Assembly (NCBI RefSeq): GCF_900129135.1
Contig: NZ_FQVI01000002.1
Coordinates: 1-64,000 of the forward strand
Origin: Lactonifactor longoviformis DSM 17459
GTDB lineage: Bacteria; Bacillota; Clostridia; Lachnospirales; Lachnospiraceae
Length of the DNA: 64,000 bases
Reading direction: 5' to 3'
Numbering within the stretch: position 1 is the first letter of the stretch; every line of letters begins with the position of its first letter. Shown here piece after piece: positions 1 through 9,900 of the stretch. A program made the translations under genes and the position numbers. Under the pieces are notes generated by a model. It was not told the origin of the DNA. It did not search any database and saw nothing but the letters and a program-made list of their open reading frames with translations.

Positions 1-3000
1 CTTCCAAGCTGCAGCCAGCCTGTCTGCATATAACCGCTCTCATCAAAATGATACCACTTGCCGTCGATCAATTTCCAGTCGTCTTCCACATAAGTGCCGT
101 CTTCCATCATGTACAGCCATCTGTCGCCGTCCTGCTGCCATCCTTCTTTCTTTTCTTCTATATCTCCTTCCACCACATGGATCGTATACTGGATTGAGCT
201 CTTGTGATCCTGTGCTTTGCTTGTAAGGAGGATTTCTGTTGCGTCTCCATCCAGTTTTACCAGACGTGCTTTTGTATCATCAAACAGCACATCTCCATCG
301 TATACCAAACCGCTGGCCTTCATGGGAACAGCCGTCATCCTTACAGCCTCTGTGTCTTTGGGAACGGTTAAAGTGTATTCTTTGACATCCCCCTTAAATT
401 CAGGTGAAAGTTCACCTATATCGAAGGAAAGCTGCTGTAATTCAGCGTTAGTATCATAATCTGTTCCCACACTGATGCCATACAGACCTCCCACAAGACC
501 TCCCGTAGACTGGAACTTCACTGTAATACTGTCTCCCGTCAGATATTTCTCAGGTATTTCTCTTTTCACGGTATAGAATCCATCCGATGTCAAAGGATAT
601 TCCGTATTGGATAATGTTTCTGTGACAAATTTTTCTCCGTTTATATAGATATCAAAGCTTCTTCCCTTATCTCCGCCATAATAGGTAGTAAACAGGTAAT
701 TCTTCTCAGCCTCTTTATTCACAGGCAATTCATAGCTGAACCAGCCGCCCTTTTCTGCATGCCGGTACTGTCTTCCTCCATAGGTACCCACCTCAGAATT
801 ATCAGAATGTTTCAATCCAAGGGAGAACTCGGAGTTATTATTGTCAAAGTTTGTCAGGTAGGCAGAGCTGCTTTCCTTTTCTCTCAATGTCTCTTTGCTT
901 TCCAGCAGCTTTTGCTGGTATTCCCCGGAATCAGGCTCTGAGAGATTCATATATAATCCATATCTTTCGTTATGCCGCAGATAATGAGGCGTGTAGAACA
1001 GCTTATCATCCTGATCCGTTCCTCTCAGCGCAAACTGCACCTGTCCGTCCTCTGTATCTTCGATGCGGATCAGATTATCCTTGATGCCTGCCTTCCAGTC
1101 CTCCACCTTCTCATCTGTCATGGTGATGGTGTCAGTGGCTGATTTATCCAGAACAGGCGCATATACAATGATGCCTGCCCCCTCTCTTTGATCCATATTA
1201 TTGGTGCCAAGACCTGTGCTCAAAGCAACGGGACCATATCGGAAAGCCACCATGGAGCTGTCATCAGGCATTTCATATACCTGTACTTCCATGGGCAGGG
1301 TAATCTCAACCTTATCTCCCGCTTTCAGGCCGTCCAGCTGGTAATAATTATCCGTCACTTTGCATTCGGAAGCTGTCCCGTTAATGGTTATAGCTGCCTT
1401 GCCTGCCAGCCAGTCAGGCTTTCTCACCATTACAGATCCGCCCTCCGGTACGGCGCCAACGGTAAAGCTCACTTTGTCACTGTTCGGTATATTGGCTTCC
1501 TGGGAAACCTGGAATTCGCTGTCTGCATACGCAGAACGGAAGAACATATTCACAAAAAGCTGATTCCCATTTTTCAGATAGATGGTATCTCCCAGTTTGG
1601 TAAAGTTCTCCATGCCGGTTCCCGTACAGCACCAGAAGCTGTCATAGGGAGAACTGTAGAGTTTGTAATACCCCGGAGCCATAGGCTGGAAATACATACT
1701 CATTCCGGTCTCAGGATTCTGGGAGGATAAGATTGCGTTAATATATGTATTTTCATAATAATCCATATACTTCACATCCCCAGTTACCTGGAAGAGGGCC
1801 CTGGATAATTTCAGCATGTTATACGTATTGCAGGTTTCACAGGTTCTGTTATTTGCGTACTGTCCCAAACTGCCTGCGGCGTGAAAATGTTCGGATTCAC
1901 TGTTGCCTCCTGTAATATAGGTGTGGTCTTTTACAACAATATCCCAGAAGTTCTCTGCAGCTGTCAGATACATTTCCAGATTATCTTTTTCGTCCTGTGT
2001 CAGTTCTCCATAGTAGCGATCCTGTGTCAGTACGGTATAGCGTTTTAAGGCGCCGATAAACTTCGGTATGGTAGTGTTGGCATGCTTGCCGTTTAACACA
2101 TCCTTTCCCTGACTCAGCTGTACAAACAACTCTGTCTCGTCAAAGCATTCTGCCGCTGACTTGTAGTCCGGGTTTCCGGTAATATTATACAGCTCGTACA
2201 GCGCCTCGTTCATACCGCCGTATTCAATCGTCAGCATTTTTTTCTTCTGGGCGTCCGTCCATGTGCTGGTTCTGGATGTATAGATATAATCTCCAAAGCC
2301 CATAGCGACTTCCAAAGCGTCTTCTCCAACCTGTCCGTCCACATTCTTCGCAATGTCAATCAGACCGGCCAGCACCTTATGCAGGTTATACCAGGGCACC
2401 AGTACATTCTCATCTGTGCCGCCGCTTCCCTGCACAGCATCCAGGGCGCTCTCTCTGAACGCGGATATATACCCCTTGCTGTCCGGATGTGTACTGCCAT
2501 AGCTGTCCTGGCACTCTTTTAAACCGGCTACCGCGTCAGACATCTGCTCCAAAAGGGCAGTCTTCGTAGCCTCATCTTTACAGCCAAGGTAAGCCTGAGA
2601 CAGTGCCGACATGTAATGTCCGAAGGTATGTCCACGGAAGTTTGTAGCATTGCTTCTCTCCCATCCGCCATAGCCGCTGTCCGTCAGCGGCTCCAGGCCG
2701 GCTACCTTGTAGAATTCATATAAGAACTTGTTGGAGGACATGGAAAGCAGATAGTCATACTCTTTCTGCTGTGCATTCACAAGGTAGCTGTCCGACAGAG
2801 TCACCTTATCCATCCCGTTGTTGGTAAGATTCCAATTAGCGGCAGATACCACTACTTTGCACTCTTTTACAGCCGTATAGTCCTTGCCGTAGGCAAGATG
2901 GGCTGTCATAATAACCTCCGCATCCGCATCCTCCGGAAGTGTTACCTTTCCGTCATCTGTGATAATGTCTTTGCGGTTAGATTCCCAGGTAATGGTGCTG

Positions 3001-4610
3001 CCGTTTGTCCCTTTATCGGGCAGATCCAGATCCTTTCTGGTATATGCCGGAAGAGATAACGCCTCTGCGTCCGCGTCGACCAGCGTCTGCCTGTCAAATG
3101 CCTGTGTTTCCTCAAACAGCTCCAATACCTCGTCCTGGGTAGATGCACAGTTCAAAAGAGCCACATTATCCATGGCAAAGATGCCATAAGTGCTGTTATG
3201 CACGGGACCATTGTATCCCAACGCTTTTTTCATCTCATTTCCCTGATCAATGGTTCCGTCCGCCCCGTCTGTTCCAATAGGGCTAAATACGGTTACCTTC
3301 TGCCGGATTCCATTCCGGTACATGGTAACTTCCTTGGTCGTATCGTCAAAGCTGACAGCTATGTGCGTCCACTCTCCCACCGGGAAAAACTCGCTTCTGT
3401 CTGCCTCTACCCCAACCTTATATGGCTGTTTCCAATCATTGGAAGATCCAATGGATATACTCAGCGGTTTATCTTTGTTTTCAGAAGACAGATACCAGCC
3501 GTCTGAATAGTAGGCTTCTTTATTCCACACAAAAAGATGCTCCCCGCCTCCCATATCCTGGGTTGGATTTACCCAGAAAGAGAAGGTAAGGCTGGACGGA
3601 TTTAAAGAAGCGTCGGTTCCCAAATCAACATAAGTCTTTCCTTTCAGCTCCAGCGCCTGGGTTCCCTCGGCAGCGCCCTGGATATACCCATAGTTCTCCC
3701 CAACAATCGTAACGGGGTGATTTTTCTCAGACGTATCTGTGGTATCTCCGTCAAAGGCCAAGTTCAGAACCCTTTCCTCTGTAAAGGAAGGATCTGGATC
3801 TTCTCCTCCCCCTGATGGGTCTGCATACAGCTTATAAAGCTCCTGTACCTGAGCATCGTCAGCCACTCTACTGTATACCGCATACTCATCCAGACTGATA
3901 TTGGAACAGCCGCCGTTGTGAACCGTGCCATTGTTGCCCAGGGTTTTCGTACAGTCAGATCCATGAATTCCGCTGCTGGAATTGTATTTTGCCTTTACCG
4001 TCAGTTTTTCTCCGTTTCTGTACATAGCTGCTTCCTGGGTTTCTGCGTTATAAGTCACTGCCACATGTACCCACTCACCAGCTGGGAAAAACTCGGAGCG
4101 TTTGCCTTCCACATAATACTCCTGTGGCTGGCTGCCGCTGACTGCCGTTCCCACAGATAAAAACAGCGGATTATTGTCTGTAGTGTTCAGATACCAGCCG
4201 TCTTCATTATATGCCCCCTTGTTCCAGGTAATCAGCTGTTCCCCTGACAACGCTGCATTTGCCTTTACCCATACAGAGGCAGTCAGATTCTCAGGCTGTA
4301 TATCCTGTTCCGTTCCCAGATCGATGTAGGTGGCGCCGTCCAGCTGCAAGGCTTCTCCGCTCACCCCTTCTGTGTAGACAGCTTCCTTCTCGCCGCCGTC
4401 CCGGCCTCTGGCCAGGACACTTCTGTCCGTAAGCACCTTATCCTCCAGGGTTCCGTCAAAGGACATCTCCAGAGTCTTACTCTCATTCAGCAAGGCCAGA
4501 CTGTCCGTTTCCGCATAGACCGGCAGCGATGGAAGAATACTTCCGGCCAACATTACCCCTGTGAGAACAAATGCAGTAGATTGTGTCGCAATCCTTTTCT
4601 TTTTTCTCAT
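1..4610 (-). CDS. Secreted modular GH127/GH146 beta-L-arabinofuranosidase with wall-binding repeats (3' end outside window)
   Basis: The reading frame opens at an ATG (4610) preceded by AAAGGAG and stays open to the left edge, so at least 1536 residues are present and the C-terminus is cut. A signal peptide (MRKKKRIATQS..., cleavage near residue 32) is followed by two LamG/concanavalin-like domains (about 44-250 and 280-510), an Ig-like segment (about 507-580), a GH127/DUF1680 catalytic domain (about 594-1107), a DUF6805-like domain, a cadherin-like beta domain and the first wall-binding repeats. The catalytic domain carries CETC near residue 923 and WCCTGTGMEN near 993; these match the Glu/Cys and Cys-Cys zinc-thiolate site known from GH127 enzymes. 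The family removes beta-L-arabinofuranosyl units from plant glycans or arabinoproteins. A terminator separates it from the upstream gene, so it probably has its own promoter. The family is clear; substrate linkage is inferred. Confidence 0.88.
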   Translation of the reverse strand, partial: MRKKKRIATQSTAFVLTGVMLAGSILPSLPVYAETDSLALLNESKTLEMSFDGTLEDKVLTDRSVLARGRDGGEKEAVYTEGVSGEALQLDGATYIDLGTEQDIQPENLTASVWVKANAALSGEQLITWNKGAYNEDGWYLNTTDNNPLFLSVGTAVSGSQPQEYYVEGKRSEFFPAGEWVHVAVTYNAETQEAAMYRNGEKLTVKAKYNSSSGIHGSDCTKTLGNNGTVHNGGCSNISLDEYAVYSRVADDAQVQELYKLYADPSGGGEDPDPSFTEERVLNLAFDGDTTDTSEKNHPVTIVGENYGYIQGAAEGTQALELKGKTYVDLGTDASLNPSSLTFSFWVNPTQDMGGGEHLFVWNKEAYYSDGWYLSSENKDKPLSISIGSSNDWKQPYKVGVEADRSEFFPVGEWTHIAVSFDDTTKEVTMYRNGIRQKVTVFSPIGTDGADGTIDQGNEMKKALGYNGPVHNSTYGIFAMDNVALLNCASTQDEVLELFEETQAFDRQTLVDADAEALSLPAYTRKDLDLPDKGTNGSTITWESNRKDIITDDGKVTLPEDADAEVIMTAHLAYGKDYTAVKECKVVVSAANWNLTNNGMDKVTLSDSYLVNAQQKEYDYLLSMSSNKFLYEFYKVAGLEPLTDSGYGGWERSNATNFRGHTFGHYMSALSQAYLGCKDEATKTALLEQMSDAVAGLKECQDSYGSTHPDSKGYISAFRESALDAVQGSGGTDENVLVPWYNLHKVLAGLIDIAKNVDGQVGEDALEVAMGFGDYIYTSRTSTWTDAQKKKMLTIEYGGMNEALYELYNITGNPDYKSAAECFDETELFVQLSQGKDVLNGKHANTTIPKFIGALKRYTVLTQDRYYGELTQDEKDNLEMYLTAAENFWDIVVKDHTYITGGNSESEHFHAAGSLGQYANNRTCETCNTYNMLKLSRALFQVTGDVKYMDYYENTYINAILSSQNPETGMSMYFQPMAPGYYKLYSSPYDSFWCCTGTGMENFTKLGDTIYLKNGNQLFVNMFFRSAYADSEFQVSQEANIPNSDKVSFTVGAVPEGGSVMVRKPDWLAGKAAITINGTASECKVTDNYYQLDGLKAGDKVEITLPMEVQVYEMPDDSSMVAFRYGPVALSTGLGTNNMDQREGAGIIVYAPVLDKSATDTITMTDEKVEDWKAGIKDNLIRIEDTEDGQVQFALRGTDQDDKLFYTPHYLRHNERYGLYMNLSEPDSGEYQQKLLESKETLREKESSSAYLTNFDNNNSEFSLGLKHSDNSEVGTYGGRQYRHAEKGGWFSYELPVNKEAEKNYLFTTYYGGDKGRSFDIYINGEKFVTETLSNTEYPLTSDGFYTVKREIPEKYLTGDSITVKFQSTGGLVGGLYGISVGTDYDTNAELQQLSFDIGELSPEFKGDVKEYTLTVPKDTEAVRMTAVPMKASGLVYDGDVLFDDTKARLVKLDGDATEILLTSKAQDHKSSIQYTIHVVEGDIEEKKEGWQQDGDRWLYMMEDGTYVEDDWKLIDGKWYHFDESGYMQTGWLQLG

Positions 4611-4769
4611 AATGCACGCTCCTTTTCTCATTTTTCAGTGATTTCATTGTATAAAAATAGAATTTACACTTCCACAGAGGACGATTGGAATTAAGTGGGA
4701 TATGATATTCACTTTACATTTTCTTATGATATTGGTTCGTTTTTTTACAAATAAAGTTAGAAAAGAAAC

Positions 4770-4814
4770 AAAAAATCCCGTACAGCCCGATTTTTTAATA
4801 CAGCTGTATGGGAT
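4770..4814 (-). terminator. Rho-independent terminator after the DUF6805 surface protein
   Basis: On the minus strand ATCCCATACAGC and GCTGTACGGGAT form a 12-bp stem (one G:U) around an AT-rich loop, followed directly by TTTTTTG. It lies just after the stop of the gene at 4835-6829 and should isolate that gene from the GH127 gene. Confidence 0.85.
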
Positions 4815-4834
4815 CCTTCCCTTTTTCTGCTATT

Positions 4835-6829
4835 CTATTTTATCCATACACCAGAGGCATTGACATAGGAATTGCCAATCCAGGTATTGACCGCCATCTG
4901 ACCACTTTCATACAAATAATACCAGGCCCCTCCAAGATAGATCCATCCAGTCTGCATAGCCCCGGAAGCATTGAAAAAGTACCATTTGCCTCCCAGTTTC
5001 TGCCACCCGGTCAGCATAGCTCCGCTTCCATTCATATAATACCAGCTTCCTCCCAGCTTCTGCCACCCGGTCAGCATAGCCCCGCTTCCGTTAAAATAAT
5101 ACCAGACATTCCCGATTTTCTGCCAGCCAGTTTCCATACTGCCGCTTCCGCTGAAATAATACCAGATGCCTCCCAGCTTCTGCCACCCGGTCAGCATGGC
5201 TCCGCTTCCATTCATATAATACCATCGGCCGCCTATCCATTGCCACCCGGTTTTCATGGCTCCGCTCTCATTGAAATAATACCAGGTTCCGCCTATCTTC
5301 TGCCACCCGGCTGCCATAGCTCCGCTTCCATTGAAATAGTACCAGATACCGCCTATCTTCTGCCAGTTTGTCAGCATAGCCCCGCTTCCATTAAAGTAAT
5401 ACCAGGTTCCTCCAATCAGCTGCCAGCCAGTTACCATGGCTCCGCTTCCATTGAAGTAATACCAGGTTCCTCCGACTTTCTGCCAATTGGTTTGCATGAC
5501 CCCCTTTGAGTTGCTGTAATACCAGATCTTTCCCTGCTGGAACCATCCAGTTTTCACATACCCACTATCATCAAAATAATACCATTTGCCCTCTATTACC
5601 TTCCAGGCTTTTTTCGGATATGTCCCGTCAGGATAACGATACCAGCTTCCCTTGCTGTCAGTAATCCACCTGCCGGTATCTGCCGCTGGAGCCTTTTTCA
5701 GATTTTCTATGGTTCTCCTCAGTTTTTCTGCCTGGCTGTTTATCTCTGTCTGCGTTGCATTTTTATTACTTAGGAGGGATCTCGCTGCTTTTAATTCGCC
5801 AGCCATCGCTGACCAGGTTTCTTTGGTATATTCCTTTTCCACCTTGCGTTCTGCTGTCTGAACCAGACCTTCCAGCTGTGACTTATCCCCTGTTTTTACT
5901 ACAGTGACCGTATAAAGCCTCTCGGTACTGTGGTCTTCCGCACTTCCCTTCAGCCGGAACTCTGTTTTCTCGCCGGTTAAAGGGAGAGAGACGGCCTTCT
6001 CATCGTCCACCAGCGCATACCGTTCTAGGCCGGTATCATATAGCTTTACAAGGCCGTCCTGTTTATGAGGTACTGCTGTCATATATATCTTATCCGTATT
6101 TCGGGGAACTCTTACTGTATATACACTGTTTTCTGCCTGGAATACCGGATCCACCTCACCAATGTCAAACGATAAGTCCTGCAGCTCCGGGGATTTGTCA
6201 TAGCCGATTCCCAGATAAAGCCCATACAGGGCGCTGCCGGAATTATCTTTGGGTACGAACTTCACTGTAATAGACGACGCTGACAGATACTTTTGAGGGA
6301 TCTCACACCTCACCGAATAAAAGCCGTCCGAGTAAACGGTGCGTTCCGCGTCAGACATCGTCTCCTCTAAAGCTTCTATGTCACCATTAATCAGTATGTT
6401 ATAGGGCTCTTGGTTCTCCTCCCCATAATATACAGTGGTCAGATAGTTTTTATCAACCGCCTTTACCGGAAGAGTATAGCTGAACCATCCATCCTCCCAG
6501 GCTTTGCGGCCGGGCCTGCCCTCTATGGCCAGTTCAGCTTCCGAGCGTTCTGACTGAAGATTATAGAAGGTCTCTTTCTCCGGACTGCCGAATTCTGTAA
6601 GCCTGACATGACTGACTTCATTCATTCTTAAAACCTGTTTCATTTCCAGGATCTGCATCTCTCCAACCTCAGGTTCAAAGTCGCCCTCTCCACCGCCCTC
6701 TTCCGGCCCCCGGGGCGGGTTTGCATCTCCTTTGGCATAAACAGATACTCCAGGTCCTAAGCTGCCGGCCCAGACCGCCGCTGCGAGTATCATAACCAAC
6801 CCCTTTTTCCAAAACCCTTTTCTTCTCAT
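4835..6829 (-). CDS. Secreted non-catalytic DUF6805/FIVAR protein with about 11 wall-binding repeats
   Basis: 664 residues from ATG 6829, chosen over an upstream in-frame ATG (6856) because GGGAGGAGGA lies just before it. Order: signal peptide (about 1-32), a DUF6805-like domain (about 50-205; WFSYTLPV, TTVYYG), a cadherin-like beta domain (205-305), a FIVAR-like helical segment (310-385) and wall-binding repeats (390-664; WYYFNGSGAM type). The first two domains align by eye with the C-terminal accessory part of the adjacent GH127 protein (WFSYELPV, FTTYYGG), but there is no glycosidase domain. It is therefore probably a surface carbohydrate-binding or scaffold-like protein. Function is inferred from domain sharing only. 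It sits downstream of the GH43 gene, separated by a hairpin. Confidence 0.8.
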   Translation of the reverse strand: MRRKGFWKKGLVMILAAAVWAGSLGPGVSVYAKGDANPPRGPEEGGGEGDFEPEVGEMQILEMKQVLRMNEVSHVRLTEFGSPEKETFYNLQSERSEAELAIEGRPGRKAWEDGWFSYTLPVKAVDKNYLTTVYYGEENQEPYNILINGDIEALEETMSDAERTVYSDGFYSVRCEIPQKYLSASSITVKFVPKDNSGSALYGLYLGIGYDKSPELQDLSFDIGEVDPVFQAENSVYTVRVPRNTDKIYMTAVPHKQDGLVKLYDTGLERYALVDDEKAVSLPLTGEKTEFRLKGSAEDHSTERLYTVTVVKTGDKSQLEGLVQTAERKVEKEYTKETWSAMAGELKAARSLLSNKNATQTEINSQAEKLRRTIENLKKAPAADTGRWITDSKGSWYRYPDGTYPKKAWKVIEGKWYYFDDSGYVKTGWFQQGKIWYYSNSKGVMQTNWQKVGGTWYYFNGSGAMVTGWQLIGGTWYYFNGSGAMLTNWQKIGGIWYYFNGSGAMAAGWQKIGGTWYYFNESGAMKTGWQWIGGRWYYMNGSGAMLTGWQKLGGIWYYFSGSGSMETGWQKIGNVWYYFNGSGAMLTGWQKLGGSWYYMNGSGAMLTGWQKLGGKWYFFNASGAMQTGWIYLGGAWYYLYESGQMAVNTWIGNSYVNASGVWIK
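4870..5650 (-). repeat. Tandem 60-bp coding repeats (wall-binding modules)
   Basis: Successive 60-bp units keep the same columns (plus-strand ATAATACCA then CCGCTTCC). Each encodes one 20-residue GW...GxWYYFNGSGAM module. These are in-frame protein repeats, not a CRISPR array. Confidence 0.85.
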
Positions 6830-6854
6830 CCGAAATTCCTCCTCCCAGTATGGC

Positions 6855-6891
6855 AAATAGGGAATATGCCTGCTTCACATATTCCCTATTT
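6855..6891 (-). terminator. Perfect 14-bp hairpin between the GH43 gene and the DUF6805 gene
   Basis: AAATAGGGAATATG and CATATTCCCTATTT flank a 9-base loop in the 88-base gap after the GH43 stop codon (6918). Only a short T run follows on the minus strand, so it may be a weak terminator or an mRNA-stabilising hairpin that lets some transcription continue into the next gene. Confidence 0.6.
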
Positions 6892-6917
6892 CCTTTGCTT
6901 TATTTAATTATGCACTT

Positions 6918-9900
6918 TTATCTTGTTTTTGTCCATACTCCGGAAGCATTTACATAATATCTTCCCACCCATGTATTGGATGCCATAGCTCCGCTGTTGT
7001 ACAGGTAGTACCATTTGCCGCTTACCTTTACCCAGCCGGTAGCCATTGCTCCGTTGGACTTCAGATAGTACCAGGTCTTTCCGTCTAATAACCACCCGGT
7101 TACCATTGCCCCATTGGATTTCAGATAGTACCAGGTCTTTCCGTCTAACAGCCATCCAGTTGCCATTGCTCCGCTGGATTTCAGATAGTACCAAGTCTTT
7201 CCGTCTAACAGCCATCCGGTTGCCATTGCTCCGCTGGATTTCAGATAGTACCAGGTGCTTCCTAACTGCAGCCACCCGGTTGCCATTGCCCCGCTGGACT
7301 TCAGATAGTACCAGGTGCTTCCTAACTGCAGCCATCCGGTTGCCATTGCCCCGCTGGATTTCAGATAGTACCAGGTACTTCCTAACTGCAGCCACCCGGT
7401 TGCCATTGCCCCGCTGGATTTCAGGTAATACCAGGTCTTCCCGTCTAATACCCAACCCGTCGCCATTGCCCCGTCAGCATTCAGGTAATACCAGGTGTTT
7501 CCTAACTGCAGCCATCCAGTCTGCATATACCCGCTCTTATCAAAATGATACCATTTGCCGTCAATCAGCTTCCAGTCATTTACCACATAGGAACCGTCAG
7601 GATTTACATAGCTCCATCTGTCACCATCCTGCTCCCAGCCTTCTACAGTCAGAGAAACTGGCTCTGTGATCCCCTCCTGTGTAGGTGTTACTTCTTTCAT
7701 AAGACCGGTCTCAGCGTCAAATTCCAGTTTGTCAATACAGGTTTCTCTGTGATATCCCAACCCGGAATCATACTGTCCCAGAGGTGTTGCGAATCTGTGG
7801 TATGCAATATAGTACTCATCTTTGCCGGGTATCTGGAGGATTGAGTGATGTCCAGTTCCCAGAATACTTTCAGATGCATCTTTGGATAAAATGGTTTTCT
7901 GGAATGCAATTGGTCCGTACAGGGAATCCGAGGTACCGTAATTCACATGGTAATTTGCACTGCCTGTATCGTCGCAGGACCAGGTAAAATGGTATATTCC
8001 GTCTCTCTTAGTCACTGTAATCGCTTCTCTGAAGTCTTTCGCACCCTCCAGATTCTGCATCGTATCCGGCACCAGACTTATCATATCTTCACCCAGCTCT
8101 ACGATTGCCGCACTGCCGTTTCCGAACAGCATATAGGATTTTCCAGTGTCCGGATCCGTGAAAATGGATGGATCAATGGTCTGTCCCATGCTCACACCAT
8201 TCTGGCTGCAGAGATCCATCGTTACCAGCGGAGTTTCCTCTGCTACGAATGGACCGTTGGGGCTGTCGGATACTGCCACACCGATTGCTGATTTCCCGTT
8301 GCTCTCTTTTGCACAGAAATAGAAGTAATAGCTTCCGTTTTTCTCTTCAATGGTAGGTGCCCATGCACTGCCCACTGCCCAGGGAACTCCTGCAATATCA
8401 ACGCCGTTTTCGTTGGTTCCGGCTACTGCATCATTGCTTGCCACATCTACGATAACGCCTTCATCTACCCAGTTAATCATATCCTCAGATGAAAATGCAT
8501 GGAACTGAGTTCCTGACCATCCGCTGAAGCCGTCCGTGGTGGGATAGATATAAAACTTTCCGTCTAAGACATCAATATCAGGATCCGCATATTCTCCTGG
8601 AAGTACTGTATTATTAGCCAAAGCTGCTTCCACGGTCCATACTTCTTCCCGGCCGTTTACTGTCACCTTAATCTCTGCAGGTTTTGTCAGATTTAATTCC
8701 TTTTTATTCTCCTGTTCCAAAACCGCATTTGGAGATACGGTAATATCCAGCGGAACCTTTGTAAGATCAGCCTTTTCGCTGTTATTCCTGCTGATATCCA
8801 GATGAATTTTCTTTGTGTTTTTGTCAATGGACTGATTGCTGATGGTATATCCATCTGCCGCAACCTTTACAATTGCTGCCTCAGAAATTTCATCATTAAT
8901 CTCATCGGCAGTCAGCGCCCTGTTATATACTTTAACATTGTCAAAGCTTCCTTTAAAGTAGCCATCCCCGCTGTAGAAGGATTTGCCCAGGTAAGCGCTC
9001 AGATTTTTCCCAAGGTCTGAAGTCAGAACCTTTGCATTTTCGTTTGAGTCAACCAATACACCGTCCAGATACATATCCAGCTTCGTTCCATCTACAACAA
9101 GAGTTACGTTCTGCCATTTGCCGAGGTCTGCCCCGTCTGCAGTCTTTACTTCATTTTCTTTTGAGTAACTGTCCTGAGTAATCGCATAGCGGACATTTTT
9201 CCCGCTGACCTTCAGAAAGTTGTATTTGTTGCTGTTTAACCCGTATGTGAATGTAAAGAAGTTTCCGCTGCTCATCTGAGATTTCACATCCATGGAAATT
9301 GTCATTACATTTCTTCCGTCCATAAAGCCTTGCGGGAAGGCTGCATAGGTATTGCTGCTTCCGTCAAGCTGCAGAACCCGGCTTCCGGTTTCCCCGTCCA
9401 CTGCAAATTTCGCATTGCCGTATGCGGTACCGTCGTCCGCGTGATTGTCACCTTTGCCGGTATCCGCAATGCTGTTTCCGGCATCGGATTCAAAGTTGTA
9501 TTCCAGCACAGGTTCCTTAGATTCTTCCTCTTCTTTTGCCGGTACGCCGTAAGCCTCCACTACATTCTTATATTCCTCAGCAGTGATTCTCATAGGTGTT
9601 CCGTGTCTTGCTCTGGAAGGCATACGGAAGCCTTCGGTTAATTTCGTGAAGTCGCCGTCCAAATCATTGGATACCAGAGGATAGTAACCTATTCCCCCGT
9701 AGTTATCCACCAACAGACAGTATTTCCATTTACTGTTATCATCCTCATTTAATTTAAAGATGGTCGGGCCTTCCACACCGCCCTGATTGTTCAGCACCGG
9801 GGTGTTCAAATCAACCGGGTTTGCATGGAGCAGTGTATCTACTTTATCGGCTTTAATGCATTTCTTGGATTCATCTTTGGAGTATCTGTAATAGCTGCCG

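Noticed and set aside
4870-7570. Regular 60-bp direct repeats that could be taken for a CRISPR array
   Set aside because: The period has no unique spacers and every unit is in frame, encoding a 20-residue wall-binding module.
7046-7669. Plus-strand open frame of 207 codons rich in Arg/Leu/Ser/Thr repeats
   Set aside because: It is the antisense shadow of the wall-binding repeats of the GH43 gene, with no ribosome site.
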